64,000 nt of DNA from Lachnospiraceae bacterium (lineage in GTDB: Bacteria; Bacillota; Clostridia; Lachnospirales; Lachnospiraceae): positions 1-64,000 of the forward strand of contig JAKSRW010000010.1 in assembly GCA_024403355.1 (NCBI GenBank), in the 5' to 3' direction. Numbering within the stretch: position 1 is the stretch's first letter; each line of letters starts with the position of its first letter. Made by a program: the position numbers and the translations under genes. Under the pieces are notes generated by a model that had not been told where the DNA came from, did no database searches, and saw nothing but the letters and a program-made list of their open reading frames with translations. Positions 19,345-28,246 of this stretch are shown in pieces.

Positions 19345-20274
19345 TTATTCTCCGAAAAGCGATGTTGAAAAATATCTCTCTGCAGTGTCAGGAAGAACGG
19401 TAACTACGGTCTTTCCGGGACCGAGCTTTTTAGCCAGTGCTATTGCTGCGGCAACATTTGTACCGCTGGAAATACCGCACATAAGGCCCTCTTCCTTCGC
19501 CAGACGTCTGGAAGTCTCAAGTGCTTCCTTATCCGAAATAATATAAATATCATCGTAAATCTGCTGATTCAGGATATCGGGAATAATTCCGTCACCTATA
19601 CCCATCTGCATATGTGTTCCGATTGTACCGCCTGCCAGAATCGCAGCATTTTCAGGCTCAACCGCCCAAATCTCAATATTGGGATACTGTGCACGAAGCA
19701 CCTCGCCGATACCTGTGATTGTACCGCCTGTTCCAATACCTGAACAGAAGCCGTCAATCGGGCCTGCCACCTGCTCCATAATTTCCAGAGCGGTGTGCTT
19801 CTTGTGTGCCAGAGTGTTATTCTTATTTGCAAACTGCTGGGGAACAAATACCCTGGGATTCTTCTTCTGCATGTTAAGTGCAGTCTGAAGACACTCATTT
19901 ATACATGCACCGATATCTCCCGCATCATGAATAAGCTTAACCTCTGCACCGTAATGGCGAACGAGCTTTCTTCTCTCCTCGCTTACCGAATCAGGCATAA
20001 TGATAATAGTTCTGTAGCCCTTTACCGCTCCTACAAGAGCCAGGCCGATACCCTGATTACCGCTCGTCGGTTCTACAATGATAGAATCCTTATTTATAAG
20101 ACCCTGACGCTCCGCCTCATTGATCATATTAAGTGCAGTTCTGGTCTTAATTGAACCACCTACGTTCAACGCCTCAAACTTTACGAGAATCTGTGCGCTG
20201 TCCTCACCCACCATGCGCTGAAGACGAATCATCGGTGTATGACCGACCGCCTCCAAAATATTATTGTAAACCAT
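19345..20274 (-). CDS. cysK: Cysteine synthase (O-acetylserine sulfhydrylase), variant motifs
   Basis: PLP enzyme making cysteine from O-acetylserine and sulfide; about 309 residues. The PLP Lys sits in GGSIKTRTALN (K43 with this start), the substrate loop is PTSGNQGIGLA, the phosphate loop is GIGTGGTITGIGEVL and the C-terminal region is CGISSGTNVAAA. Two departures from the textbook enzyme: KTR where most have KDR, and SGNQG where most have SGNTG. The fold and PLP site are intact. Cystathionine beta-synthase-type or other beta-replacement activity is possible. The start at MVYNNI has AAGGG upstream; an ATG 12 nt earlier abuts it. Confidence 0.88.
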   Translation of the reverse strand: MVYNNILEAVGHTPMIRLQRMVGEDSAQILVKFEALNVGGSIKTRTALNMINEAERQGLINKDSIIVEPTSGNQGIGLALVGAVKGYRTIIIMPDSVSEERRKLVRHYGAEVKLIHDAGDIGACINECLQTALNMQKKNPRVFVPQQFANKNNTLAHKKHTALEIMEQVAGPIDGFCSGIGTGGTITGIGEVLRAQYPNIEIWAVEPENAAILAGGTIGTHMQMGIGDGIIPDILNQQIYDDIYIISDKEALETSRRLAKEEGLMCGISSGTNVAAAIALAKKLGPGKTVVTVLPDTAERYFSTSLFGE

Positions 20275-20383
20275 CTTAATCTCCATGCCCTTCTGCCCGC
20301 AGCGAAAAAACTATTTGAATACTTTCAAAAACGCCCTGTCCATCAGCATAACTCTTTCAGGCGAATTTTGCAATAAGTTTTTC

Positions 20384-21328
20384 TTATAACGCCTCAATCT
20401 CGGCTCTTTCGGGCATAACCTTGAGCGCACCCTTTCTGGTGGTAATAAGGGCTGCTGCCGCATTCGCAAATCTCAGCATCTCATGAAGCATCTCATCAGT
20501 CAGATTATCAAGTCCGTTTTCAAGACAGTAATTAATCACACAGGCCATAAAGGTATCCCCCGCACCTGTTGTTTCAATTGTATCCTCTCTTATAAAGGGA
20601 GCCGCGGTAACCTGCCTTCCGGCGTAAAGAGCTATGCTTCCGTTCTTTCCGAGCGTTACGCAGGCAAGCTTCACACTGTATTTTTCGGTAAATGCCTTAA
20701 CCGCAGCCTCTACACTGTCACAGCCTGTAAGGAAGCAGATTTCATCATCCGCAATCTTAAGAATATCACAGTGCTCGATTCCGTAAATCATCATGCGCTT
20801 TGCATGCTCCATATCATCCCAGAGAAGAGGTCTGAGGTTCGGGTCAAAGGATATAAGCTTTCCCTTTTTCTTTGCATAATCAAGAGCCGCCACCGTAGCC
20901 TTTTCAACCTCTGAATCGGTCATTGATAAAGTTCCGAAATGAAAAAGCTTTGAATCATCGATTACGGAATAATCAATATCCTTTTCCCTGAGCATCATAT
21001 CAGCGCCGGGATTTCTGTAAAAGGAAAAGCTTCTGTCACCGTCCGGAGCAGTATGAACAAAAGCAAGTGTCGTAGGAACCTTCTCGTCCTTCAGCAGGTT
21101 TTTAGTACAGATTCCCTGCTCCTCTACCGTTGCCGTAAGGAAATCGCCGAAGGCGTCCCTGCCAACCTTTCCGATAAACGCAGTCTTTCTTCCAAGCTTC
21201 TGAAGCATGGCAAGAACATTGCAGGGTGCTCCGCCGGGATTTGCGGTAAGCACAGGATTTCCTGCCTCATTTAATCCGTTTTCGGTAAAATCTATAAGTA
21301 ATTCTCCCAAAGCTACTACATCAAACAT
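20384..21328 (-). CDS. scrK: Fructokinase, PfkB/ribokinase family
   Basis: 314 residues. ATP-dependent sugar kinase, most like bacterial fructokinases (fructose to fructose-6-P). N-terminal VALGELLIDFT, the first PfkB signature around GGAPCNVLAMLQKLGRKTAFIG (split at A-M), and the second signature TTGAGDTFMACVINY with catalytic base D258. It lies directly downstream of a YihS/mannose-isomerase-like gene, which would supply fructose, and then of a beta-mannosidase. This context supports fructose over other sugars. Good ribosome binding site GAGGTGG. Confidence 0.87.
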   Translation of the reverse strand: MFDVVALGELLIDFTENGLNEAGNPVLTANPGGAPCNVLAMLQKLGRKTAFIGKVGRDAFGDFLTATVEEQGICTKNLLKDEKVPTTLAFVHTAPDGDRSFSFYRNPGADMMLREKDIDYSVIDDSKLFHFGTLSMTDSEVEKATVAALDYAKKKGKLISFDPNLRPLLWDDMEHAKRMMIYGIEHCDILKIADDEICFLTGCDSVEAAVKAFTEKYSVKLACVTLGKNGSIALYAGRQVTAAPFIREDTIETTGAGDTFMACVINYCLENGLDNLTDEMLHEMLRFANAAAALITTRKGALKVMPERAEIEAL

Positions 21329-21367
21329 AATTCCACCTCATACTAAGAGCCAAGCGTTAGCTAATGC

Positions 21368-21417
21368 AATAGACCGGTGCGCTCTTATCACCGGTCTATT
21401 AGTCTGAAAATTTTCAG
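21368..21417. repeat. Two hairpins between the isomerase and fructokinase genes
   Basis: AATAGACCGGTG (21368-21379) is exactly complementary to 21389-21400 with a 9-nt loop, and a 14-bp palindrome CTGAAAATTTTCAG lies at 21404-21417. There is no T-run on the minus strand, so these are more likely an mRNA processing or stabilising element, or a partial terminator, within the operon. Confidence 0.5.
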
Positions 21418-21465
21418 GCTTCACCGCAAAAATCATGAATCGTCCGCACTGCTTTATCATTAATA

Positions 21466-22698
21466 TCAGTTCTGTGCTTTAACCGCAGCCGCAATCGACA
21501 CAGCCACCGGTGAATAAGGAATAAGTGTTGCCTGAAATGCATGATATAAATCAGACTTTCCGGGCCATACTGTACCAAGCAGCTTATTATTTCTGTCAAG
21601 CTGATGGAACCATGAACCATTTACACTGTCATGAACCTTCTCATCGAGATACCCCATAAACATATAATAGTCCTTTGCATATTTTTCATTGTTTGTAAGC
21701 CTAAAAAGCACCGCCGAGCTGTTAATAGCCTCAGCAAGCGTCCAGTGCATTCTGTCATGAACAACCGGCCTGCCCGTCCAGTCTGTGGTATAAACAATTC
21801 CCGGGGCACCGTCTGCATTCCAGGCATCTGTAATCGCTCTGTTATAAAGCTTTTCTGCGGCATCAAAGTATTCAGATGCATCAAAATCAGCATCCGCTGT
21901 CATGGAAGCGGCCCACTGTGAAATCAGTCTTGCCCACTCGATTCCGTGGCCCGGAGTCGCTCCGTAGGGCTTAAAGGGATCGTCGGGCTTTTCCTTATTG
22001 CATTCAAGGTCAGCCCTCCAGTCATCAGTAAAATGCTCGGGAATACGATATTCATTATCCTTTGCCCAGCCGATTACATGCTTAATGATTCTTCCGGCAC
22101 GCTCGCGGTATTTTTCATCCCCTATAGCATCCGCTGCGGCAAGAAATGCCTCTACGGTATGCATATTTGCGTTAATTCCCCTATAGGAATCAAGCACTGT
22201 GAAATCGGTATTCCAGGTATCGCAGGAAAGTCCTTCCTCCTCATTCCAGAAGTATTTATCGTACACGGTAAGTGCATCCGAAAGAAGCTCTTTTGCGCCC
22301 TCCACACCTGCCAGAAGCGCAGAGCTTGCTGCCAGGATGACAAATGCGTGTGCGTAGCACTGCTTGTTCGGAAGAATCTCCCCGTCTGCAGTAAGTCCGG
22401 CATACCAGCCGCCGTTTTTCTCATCATGAAGCTCTGTACACAGGCCCTTAAGTGCCGCTGCTGCAAGCTCCTTGCCCTCCTCAAAGCCCAAAAGCGAGCC
22501 GATACTGTATACATGAGTCATTCTGCCTGTAATCCAGGTTTCACGGCTTCTGTCCTTCCAGGGACTGCCGTCATCCCCCAGATAATATGAACCGCCGCCC
22601 GGTGACGGGAAACGTCTGCCGAATATCAGAAGCTCATTCCTGAGCTTTTCCAGATATTCCCTGTTCTCTATTGAGTCTAATTCATATTTTTTATTCAT
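21466..22698 (-). CDS. AGE-superfamily aldose-ketose isomerase (YihS/mannose isomerase type)
   Basis: 410 residues, an (alpha/alpha)6-barrel protein of the N-acylglucosamine 2-epimerase superfamily. It closely follows the YihS/D-mannose isomerase pattern as I remember it: ETWITGRMTHVYSI, KNGGWYAGL, YRGINANMHTVEAFLA, YGATPGHGIEWARL and KSDLYHAFQATLIP. The presumed catalytic histidines are H180 (NANMH), H251 (TPGH) and H386 (DLYH). D-mannose/fructose interconversion is the best guess because a beta-mannosidase lies upstream and a fructokinase downstream. Sulfoquinovose isomerase is a less likely alternative, as no sulfosugar genes are nearby. Cytoplasmic. Confidence 0.85.
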   Translation of the reverse strand: MNKKYELDSIENREYLEKLRNELLIFGRRFPSPGGGSYYLGDDGSPWKDRSRETWITGRMTHVYSIGSLLGFEEGKELAAAALKGLCTELHDEKNGGWYAGLTADGEILPNKQCYAHAFVILAASSALLAGVEGAKELLSDALTVYDKYFWNEEEGLSCDTWNTDFTVLDSYRGINANMHTVEAFLAAADAIGDEKYRERAGRIIKHVIGWAKDNEYRIPEHFTDDWRADLECNKEKPDDPFKPYGATPGHGIEWARLISQWAASMTADADFDASEYFDAAEKLYNRAITDAWNADGAPGIVYTTDWTGRPVVHDRMHWTLAEAINSSAVLFRLTNNEKYAKDYYMFMGYLDEKVHDSVNGSWFHQLDRNNKLLGTVWPGKSDLYHAFQATLIPYSPVAVSIAAAVKAQN

Positions 22699-22756
22699 CC
22701 TGATTTATAAACCCCTCTCTGCTGTTTTTGTAAACCATCCAAACTTTATTTCAATA

Positions 22757-25267
22757 TTATCGAATATCGTAAACGCTTCTTACCTTGAGTCCCACAGGCT
22801 CACCCTTGAGAATCTTTACGCGCTTTGTGCCCGCATTCATATCAAAGTAATTGTCCTCGAGAAGCATTGTATCCTCCTCGTTAATTATCTCAACCGATCT
22901 GGCATATGCGCTCGCAGTTACCAGAATTTCATCTCCCTCTACCCTTACCGAAAGCCCGGGATTTTTGAACCTGAACTGCTTGGGTGCAGTGAAAAGAACC
23001 GTGCCCGAGGAAATGACCTCACCATTACGGCAGCATTCATAGCTTACGTAATTATCATAAAGAGCGGCATCCATCATATCCTCTCGCCCGAGCCATACAG
23101 ATGAAAGTGCAGGAACATTAACTTCTTCCTCACCGCATCTGATTACCCTTGCAGAAGCGTCTCGAAGCGCCCATTTTACGGTCAGCCTTTCATCCTTTAC
23201 AGACTCGTTTGCAATATTAAGCTGTATAGACTTCTTCACCTCATAGGGCTGTGCGTTAGGATTTGTATCCTGTGTTAAAATCCCCTCCTCCGCACATGAA
23301 ATCATTATCGGCGCAAAGAATCTCTTTTCATAATAATGCAGGGCCTTCCAGCGTCCGTAATAGTCAATCGATGACCAGCTTGCCACTGGCCAGCAGTCGT
23401 TAAGCTGCCATACCACGGCACCCATACAGCGTCCGCGGTTTCTTCTGAAATGCTCTACTCCGTAGCGGATTGCTTCAGCCTGCAAAAGCTGGGAAGCATA
23501 AAGAACAGTATCAAAATTCGTGGGATAAAGGAAGGTCTGCTCCATATAGTTCATAATCTTTCCGTTTGCCACGGAATTCCTCTGATGCTTCTCCATAACG
23601 TATGAGAATATGTTTCTGTCCTCAGGCTCTGTGAAGCTCTCGCAGGTCTTGAGTGACGGGAACGACTGGAAGCCGAACTCCGATACGTATCTGAAATAGA
23701 ACTTACGATATTCGGTAATAGGCTTGCTGCCGTGCCATACATCCCAGTAGTGAACATCACCGCGGTTTTCCGCATTCGGATCATCAAAGCATCCGCCCGA
23801 CGAAGGACTTGCAGGCCAATAGAAGGTGTCGGGGTCGTACTCCTTAAGTACCTGAGGAATAATGTATTCATACATTTTTACATAATCAAACTTCTGCGAA
23901 GGCTTATTTACCCAGACGCCCTGCATTACGAACATTTCCATTTCGTTGTTTCCGCACCAGAGTCCTAGTGAAGCATGATTACGGATTCTCTTAATATTAT
24001 CAATAAATTCGGCTCTGATATTTGCCTCAAATTCATCGGTTAAATTGTAAACCGCACAGGCAAACATAAAATCCTGCCATACCATAAGTCCCAGCTCGTC
24101 ACAGGCATCATAGAACCAGTCCTCTGGATAATGTCCGCCGCCCCATACACGCACGCAGTTATGGTTGGCATTTTTTGCCTGAAGCAGAAGCTCGTAGGTA
24201 CGCTCCCTGTTTGTTCTGGGAAGAATATTGTCCTCAGGGATATAATCCGCACCCATGGCAAATATACTTACACCGTTTACCTCATGGTAGAAGGACTCGC
24301 CGTATTGGTCCTTTTCACGGTGTATGGTCATGGTACGAAGTCCTATTCGCTTTGACAGACAATCAAGCACGATACAGTCATTTTCGGAATCAGATTTACC
24401 GTTTTCATTTGAATTTGCAGCAGACAAAAGGCTGATTTCCACTGTATAAAGAGGCTGTTCTCCAAAGCCGTTAGGCCACCAGAGCTTGGGATTTTCCAGC
24501 TCTATACCCTTTAAAAGCTCCTCATGTGTAAGCTCTCTTTCACAGCCGCAGGGCATGGTAAGCTTTCCCGAAAGACATAAGCCCTCGAGTCTCTTATCAT
24601 CTCTTCCGAAGCGTCTGATATGCTCCTCACCGATTCTTTCAATATCAAGGTCAAAGCTCAGCATTACCCTGCCGTCCGAATGCTTCTGTCTGATATTTAC
24701 ACTGTCAATTCTGGCCTCATTATAGGCAATAAGCTTTACAGGCTTCCAGATTCCCGCATCAGGCAGTCTGGGGCCCCAGTCCCAGCCGAACATACAGTGA
24801 GCCTTACGAAGATATGCCATACCCCTCATGGCATCCTCCTGACCCAGAATGGGGTCCTTCTCATTCTCCGCCTCGATGAATTTTGTAGGTGAATGAAGCA
24901 CAAGCTCCAATTTATTATCAGCCTTCAGAAAAGACTTGATATCAAACTGCCAGGTACGGTGCATATTGTTTACCGCAGCCAGAAATGAATCATTAATATA
25001 TATATCCGCAAGCGTGTCAACGCCCTCAAATACAAGCAACACCTTATCATAATTTTCCATTCCGTCTGCCGTAAATGAGGTTCTGTAGGTAAAATCATTC
25101 TCTATCAGCTTAAGTGCCTTAAGCTCATTATCCCTGTAATATGGGTCCTCAAGCTGACCGTTATTAATCAGGTCATTATATACACTGGCAGGAACACTTG
25201 TCTTATATTCGACGTCGCTTCCGACCTGCTTCATGAACCAGTTATCCTTTAACATTTTTGTTACCAT
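22757..25267 (-). CDS. Beta-mannosidase, GH2, intracellular
   Basis: 836 residues, matching GH2 beta-mannosidases. The N-terminal jelly-roll carries YRTSF and the metal/substrate region MRGMAYLRKAHCMFGWDWGP. The TIM barrel has VRVWGGGHYP, the acid/base Glu in WCGNNEMEM (E442) and the nucleophile Glu in VSEFGFQSFP (E530). There is no signal peptide, so it should split imported manno-oligosaccharides. It is first in the run mannosidase - isomerase - fructokinase. The first ATG has AAAGG 12 nt upstream. Confidence 0.94.
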   Translation of the reverse strand: MVTKMLKDNWFMKQVGSDVEYKTSVPASVYNDLINNGQLEDPYYRDNELKALKLIENDFTYRTSFTADGMENYDKVLLVFEGVDTLADIYINDSFLAAVNNMHRTWQFDIKSFLKADNKLELVLHSPTKFIEAENEKDPILGQEDAMRGMAYLRKAHCMFGWDWGPRLPDAGIWKPVKLIAYNEARIDSVNIRQKHSDGRVMLSFDLDIERIGEEHIRRFGRDDKRLEGLCLSGKLTMPCGCERELTHEELLKGIELENPKLWWPNGFGEQPLYTVEISLLSAANSNENGKSDSENDCIVLDCLSKRIGLRTMTIHREKDQYGESFYHEVNGVSIFAMGADYIPEDNILPRTNRERTYELLLQAKNANHNCVRVWGGGHYPEDWFYDACDELGLMVWQDFMFACAVYNLTDEFEANIRAEFIDNIKRIRNHASLGLWCGNNEMEMFVMQGVWVNKPSQKFDYVKMYEYIIPQVLKEYDPDTFYWPASPSSGGCFDDPNAENRGDVHYWDVWHGSKPITEYRKFYFRYVSEFGFQSFPSLKTCESFTEPEDRNIFSYVMEKHQRNSVANGKIMNYMEQTFLYPTNFDTVLYASQLLQAEAIRYGVEHFRRNRGRCMGAVVWQLNDCWPVASWSSIDYYGRWKALHYYEKRFFAPIMISCAEEGILTQDTNPNAQPYEVKKSIQLNIANESVKDERLTVKWALRDASARVIRCGEEEVNVPALSSVWLGREDMMDAALYDNYVSYECCRNGEVISSGTVLFTAPKQFRFKNPGLSVRVEGDEILVTASAYARSVEIINEEDTMLLEDNYFDMNAGTKRVKILKGEPVGLKVRSVYDIR

Positions 25268-25322
25268 AAAGCCACCATACCTTTCCTTTTTCTGTGTAAA
25301 CCGCCTCGCCTCGCCCCGCCAT

Positions 25323-25369
25323 AAAAAAACTGCGGAAGCTCTACCACTATGGTAAACCTTTCCGCAGAA
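25323..25369 (-). terminator. Terminator after the NifX-FKBP fusion gene
   Basis: On the minus strand, CTGCGGAA and TTCCGCAG form the stem, with a second small palindrome (ACCATAGTGGT) in the loop, followed by TTTTTTT. It separates the fusion gene from the beta-mannosidase gene. It also means the mannosidase run is probably transcribed on its own. Confidence 0.8.
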
Positions 25370-25415
25370 ATTAACAATGTTTTATTTAGCCACTGTTTGA
25401 GGCATTCTTGGCAAA

Positions 25416-26273
25416 TTATTTTACTTCGACAAGTTCGATTCTGAAGTTAAGCTCCTTGCCTGCCATTTCATGATTTGCATCAAAGGTAACGGTCTTTTCA
25501 TCTCTTGCAACAACCTTAACGTGGAAGGGCTGTCCGTACATATTCTGAAGATAAACCTGCTGACCTGCCTGAAGCTCCTCCGCACCGGGCATCTGGTCGA
25601 TTTCTACCGTGAAAATAGCATCGGGATCTGCCTCGCCATATGCTTCCGATGGCATAAGGTGAACATCCACAATCTCACCGGGCTCCATATTTGCCACTGC
25701 CTCATCGAAGCCTCTGATCATCATACCTGCGCCGCAAACGAACTCAAGGGGCTCGCCTCTGTCATAGGATGAATCAAACTGGCTGCCGTCATTAAAGGTT
25801 CCTCTGTAATGTGCTCTTACGGTCTTTCCTACATTCTTTCCTTCAAATGCAGGTGTGTGGCATCCGCCGCAGCCGCCACCGCAGTTTCCGCAGCCACCGC
25901 CGCAGCCGCCTTCCTCATCAGCGCAGTTATGACCCTCACCGTGATGGTCACAGTTTGCACCCGAATCAACCAGTTCTCCCCTGAGATATGCCTCAACCGC
26001 CTCGTCTGCATTACCTGCCTGGCCTGCGCAAAGTACAATGCCCTTTTCCGCAATGGCATTCTGTGCACCGCCGCCGATTCCTCCGCAGATTACCACATCG
26101 ATATCCAGCTCGTCAAGAAGCGCTGCAAGGGCACCGTGGCCCTGTCCTTCTGTGTCTATAACCTCAGATGATACTACCTTGTCATCCTCTACGCTGTACA
26201 CCTTAAACTGCTCACTGTGTCCAAAGTGCTGGAAAATCTCACCATTCTCATAAGTTACCGCAATTTTTAACAT
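25416..26273 (-). CDS. NifX-like domain - Cys/Gly-rich linker - SlyD-type FKBP fusion
   Basis: About 285 residues in three parts. Residues 1-102 are a dinitrogenase iron-molybdenum-cofactor (NifX/NifB C-terminal) domain (FQHFGHSEQFKVYSV, VVICGGIGGGAQNAI). Residues 108-139 are a Cys/His/Gly-rich segment with HHGEGH, CGGGCGNCGGGCGGC. Residues 148-285 are a SlyD-like peptidyl-prolyl isomerase: AHYRGTFNDGSQFDSSYDR, GMMIRGFDEAV, AYGEADP and an insert-in-flap domain. SlyD proteins deliver nickel, so a metal-binding chaperone is plausible. Metal and client are unknown. The start at 26273 has AGAGG 7 nt upstream. Confidence 0.88.
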   Translation of the reverse strand: MLKIAVTYENGEIFQHFGHSEQFKVYSVEDDKVVSSEVIDTEGQGHGALAALLDELDIDVVICGGIGGGAQNAIAEKGIVLCAGQAGNADEAVEAYLRGELVDSGANCDHHGEGHNCADEEGGCGGGCGNCGGGCGGCHTPAFEGKNVGKTVRAHYRGTFNDGSQFDSSYDRGEPLEFVCGAGMMIRGFDEAVANMEPGEIVDVHLMPSEAYGEADPDAIFTVEIDQMPGAEELQAGQQVYLQNMYGQPFHVKVVARDEKTVTFDANHEMAGKELNFRIELVEVK

Positions 26274-26304
26274 TTTTTTACCTCTTTCTTTTATCTTTCC
26301 CGGA

Positions 26305-28224
26305 TTAAGACTGTTTGGCTTTTTTACGCCTTCTTTTGTTTTCATACATACAGTCGTCCGCAATTTTCTCTATTTCTTTAATATTTTCCATTTCGGATAT
26401 TTTCGCCATGGCATAGCCTACGCTAACCGCAACGGAATATTCCTTCTCTGCCAGGAAAGGCATATTTTTCAGATAATTGTTAAAGTCCGAAGAAATCTTT
26501 TCCGCTGAAAAGCTTTCTTTGTTTTCGTTGAAAACAGCTACCGAAAATTCATCGCCGCCAAATCTTGCACTGATACAGGGCTTCTCAAAGTAATCCTCTA
26601 TGGCCATTGCCACTGCCTTAATTGCATTGTCCCCTTCGAGATGACCGTAATTATCGTTTATTATCTTCATTCCGTCCATATCAATGGAAATCAGATGCAG
26701 ATAGCCGCTTTGCAGCTCAGCCTTCTTAATGTACTCCTCGAGGTCCCTGTAATAACCGTGTCGGTTATAAAGCCCCGTAAGCATATCCCTTATGTAAATT
26801 TCGGACATACGCTCATACATCTCGCTGAGCTTATCGTTGGCCTGCTTAAGTCTCATATTTCGAAGAATGCTTTCCAGAATATGTGTAAAGCTTTCAACAA
26901 ACTGGCCCATCAGCTTCACTTCATTCGAGGAATACGACTTTGCCCTCAAAATCGCATAACCGTAGTCCTTTTCTCCGCAGTAAATCATTCTGAGCATAAA
27001 GATATCTTCATCCGCCGCATTCTCAAATACCCTCTCGTAGGCGGGTATGACATCCTTTACAGAAAAGCTTCCGCATTCATCAAATGTTAGAAAATCCTTA
27101 TTAAAATGAACCCTCATTTTGTCAAAGGCTTCCGAAAAATCCGTCAGCTCCTCAATATTTTCCCTAAGGCAGTAAAGATGTGAGTAATCCTTAAAATAGC
27201 TCAGGGTTCCGTCCATATAACCGAGACTGTCCCAAAGTGAACAGCTGTCAATCATATCGAACTGCATAGCCGCCACCATATGATGCAGCCATGTGTTCTG
27301 GCGATTATTATCCAGAAGCCTTGCAATTTCCACTCTGTCCTGAATCGTATTCTGATTGCTGCAGCCACAGCTTTCCTTAGGATAGAAACGAAGAGGTATG
27401 AGATACTCCGTCTCCTCTGTGCTGCCATTAATAACGTTAAATATAAAATCCGATACCGCATCCATATCCGGCTCACAGGTAGATATAACGGGCATATTGT
27501 ATTTTCCGTCATCTATACCGTCAAAGCCCGTAACAAGTATATCCTCGGGAACTCTTATTCCCCTCTGCGACAGAACCCTTGTTGCGGAGATTGCCATTGA
27601 ATCGTTTGCACAGCAGATTGCATCCACGGGAAGTCCCGAATCCAGAAATTTATTCACAGCCGCAACAGCCGGAAGCTCCCAGAATTCTCCGTAGCCAATC
27701 TGCTCCTCGCTGTATTCGATTCCGTGTGCAGACATTTCCTGCCTGTACATTTCTATTCTGTCATCTGAATATTTGTTGTTCTTTATTCCCGCAAGCATAA
27801 ATATATGCCTGCAGCCGTGATGCTCGATAAGATGCCTTACACTTTCCGCAAAGCCCTGCCTGTAATCGGGCTTTATTGTGACAACACCCCGACTGCCCTC
27901 TATGCCGAATACATCACAGTCGTAAACCAGAACAGGAATATTCCTGCTTTTTCCAAGCCCAATCAGATAATTAATTATCTCTATATCGCCAAGTGACTGA
28001 GCATGAATAATAATTGCCGCCAGGTCCATGTTCTCGGCAAGTCTGAAGAGACCGACCGTAATTTTGGAGGTTGTTGTATTCTTAATCGTATCATGGGTAG
28101 CTGAAAATAGTACAAGATTGTACCCCAGCTTCGCTGCCCTCTCATGCAGTGACTTATAAAGGCTGCCCTGTACGCGTGATGATATTTCCGTAGCAAAAAC
28201 ACCGATAAGCTTTCTTTTACCCAT
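26305..28224 (-). CDS. Diguanylate cyclase with LacI-type periplasmic-binding-fold sensor
   Basis: 639 residues. The N-terminal part (about 1-290) is a type I sugar-binding-protein/LacI effector domain: LIGVFATEISSRVQGSLYKSL (split at R-V), PVDAICCANDSMAISATRVL, GIRVPEDILVTGFDG. It lacks the LacI helix-turn-helix and has no signal peptide or membrane helix, so sensing should be cytoplasmic. After an unrecognised middle region (about 290-470) comes a GGDEF domain with MLTGLYNRHGYY and an intact FGGDEF active site (556-560). No RxxD inhibitory site is visible before it. Probably couples a sugar or uronate signal to cyclic di-GMP. It follows uxuB by 22 nt with a strong AAGGAGG site. Confidence 0.9.
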   Translation of the reverse strand: MGKRKLIGVFATEISSRVQGSLYKSLHERAAKLGYNLVLFSATHDTIKNTTTSKITVGLFRLAENMDLAAIIIHAQSLGDIEIINYLIGLGKSRNIPVLVYDCDVFGIEGSRGVVTIKPDYRQGFAESVRHLIEHHGCRHIFMLAGIKNNKYSDDRIEMYRQEMSAHGIEYSEEQIGYGEFWELPAVAAVNKFLDSGLPVDAICCANDSMAISATRVLSQRGIRVPEDILVTGFDGIDDGKYNMPVISTCEPDMDAVSDFIFNVINGSTEETEYLIPLRFYPKESCGCSNQNTIQDRVEIARLLDNNRQNTWLHHMVAAMQFDMIDSCSLWDSLGYMDGTLSYFKDYSHLYCLRENIEELTDFSEAFDKMRVHFNKDFLTFDECGSFSVKDVIPAYERVFENAADEDIFMLRMIYCGEKDYGYAILRAKSYSSNEVKLMGQFVESFTHILESILRNMRLKQANDKLSEMYERMSEIYIRDMLTGLYNRHGYYRDLEEYIKKAELQSGYLHLISIDMDGMKIINDNYGHLEGDNAIKAVAMAIEDYFEKPCISARFGGDEFSVAVFNENKESFSAEKISSDFNNYLKNMPFLAEKEYSVAVSVGYAMAKISEMENIKEIEKIADDCMYENKRRRKKAKQS

Positions 28225-28246
28225 GGTACAAGACCTCCTTTTTGAA

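Noticed and set aside
21946-22590. 214-codon open frame on the plus strand inside the isomerase gene
   Set aside because: It lies wholly opposite a clear AGE-family gene, has a Cys-rich composition typical of antisense frames and no ribosome binding site.
21466-22698. Sulfoquinovose isomerase as the identity of the AGE protein
   Set aside because: The fold is shared but no sulfosugar kinase, aldolase or transporter is nearby, whereas beta-mannosidase and fructokinase are; kept only as an alternative.
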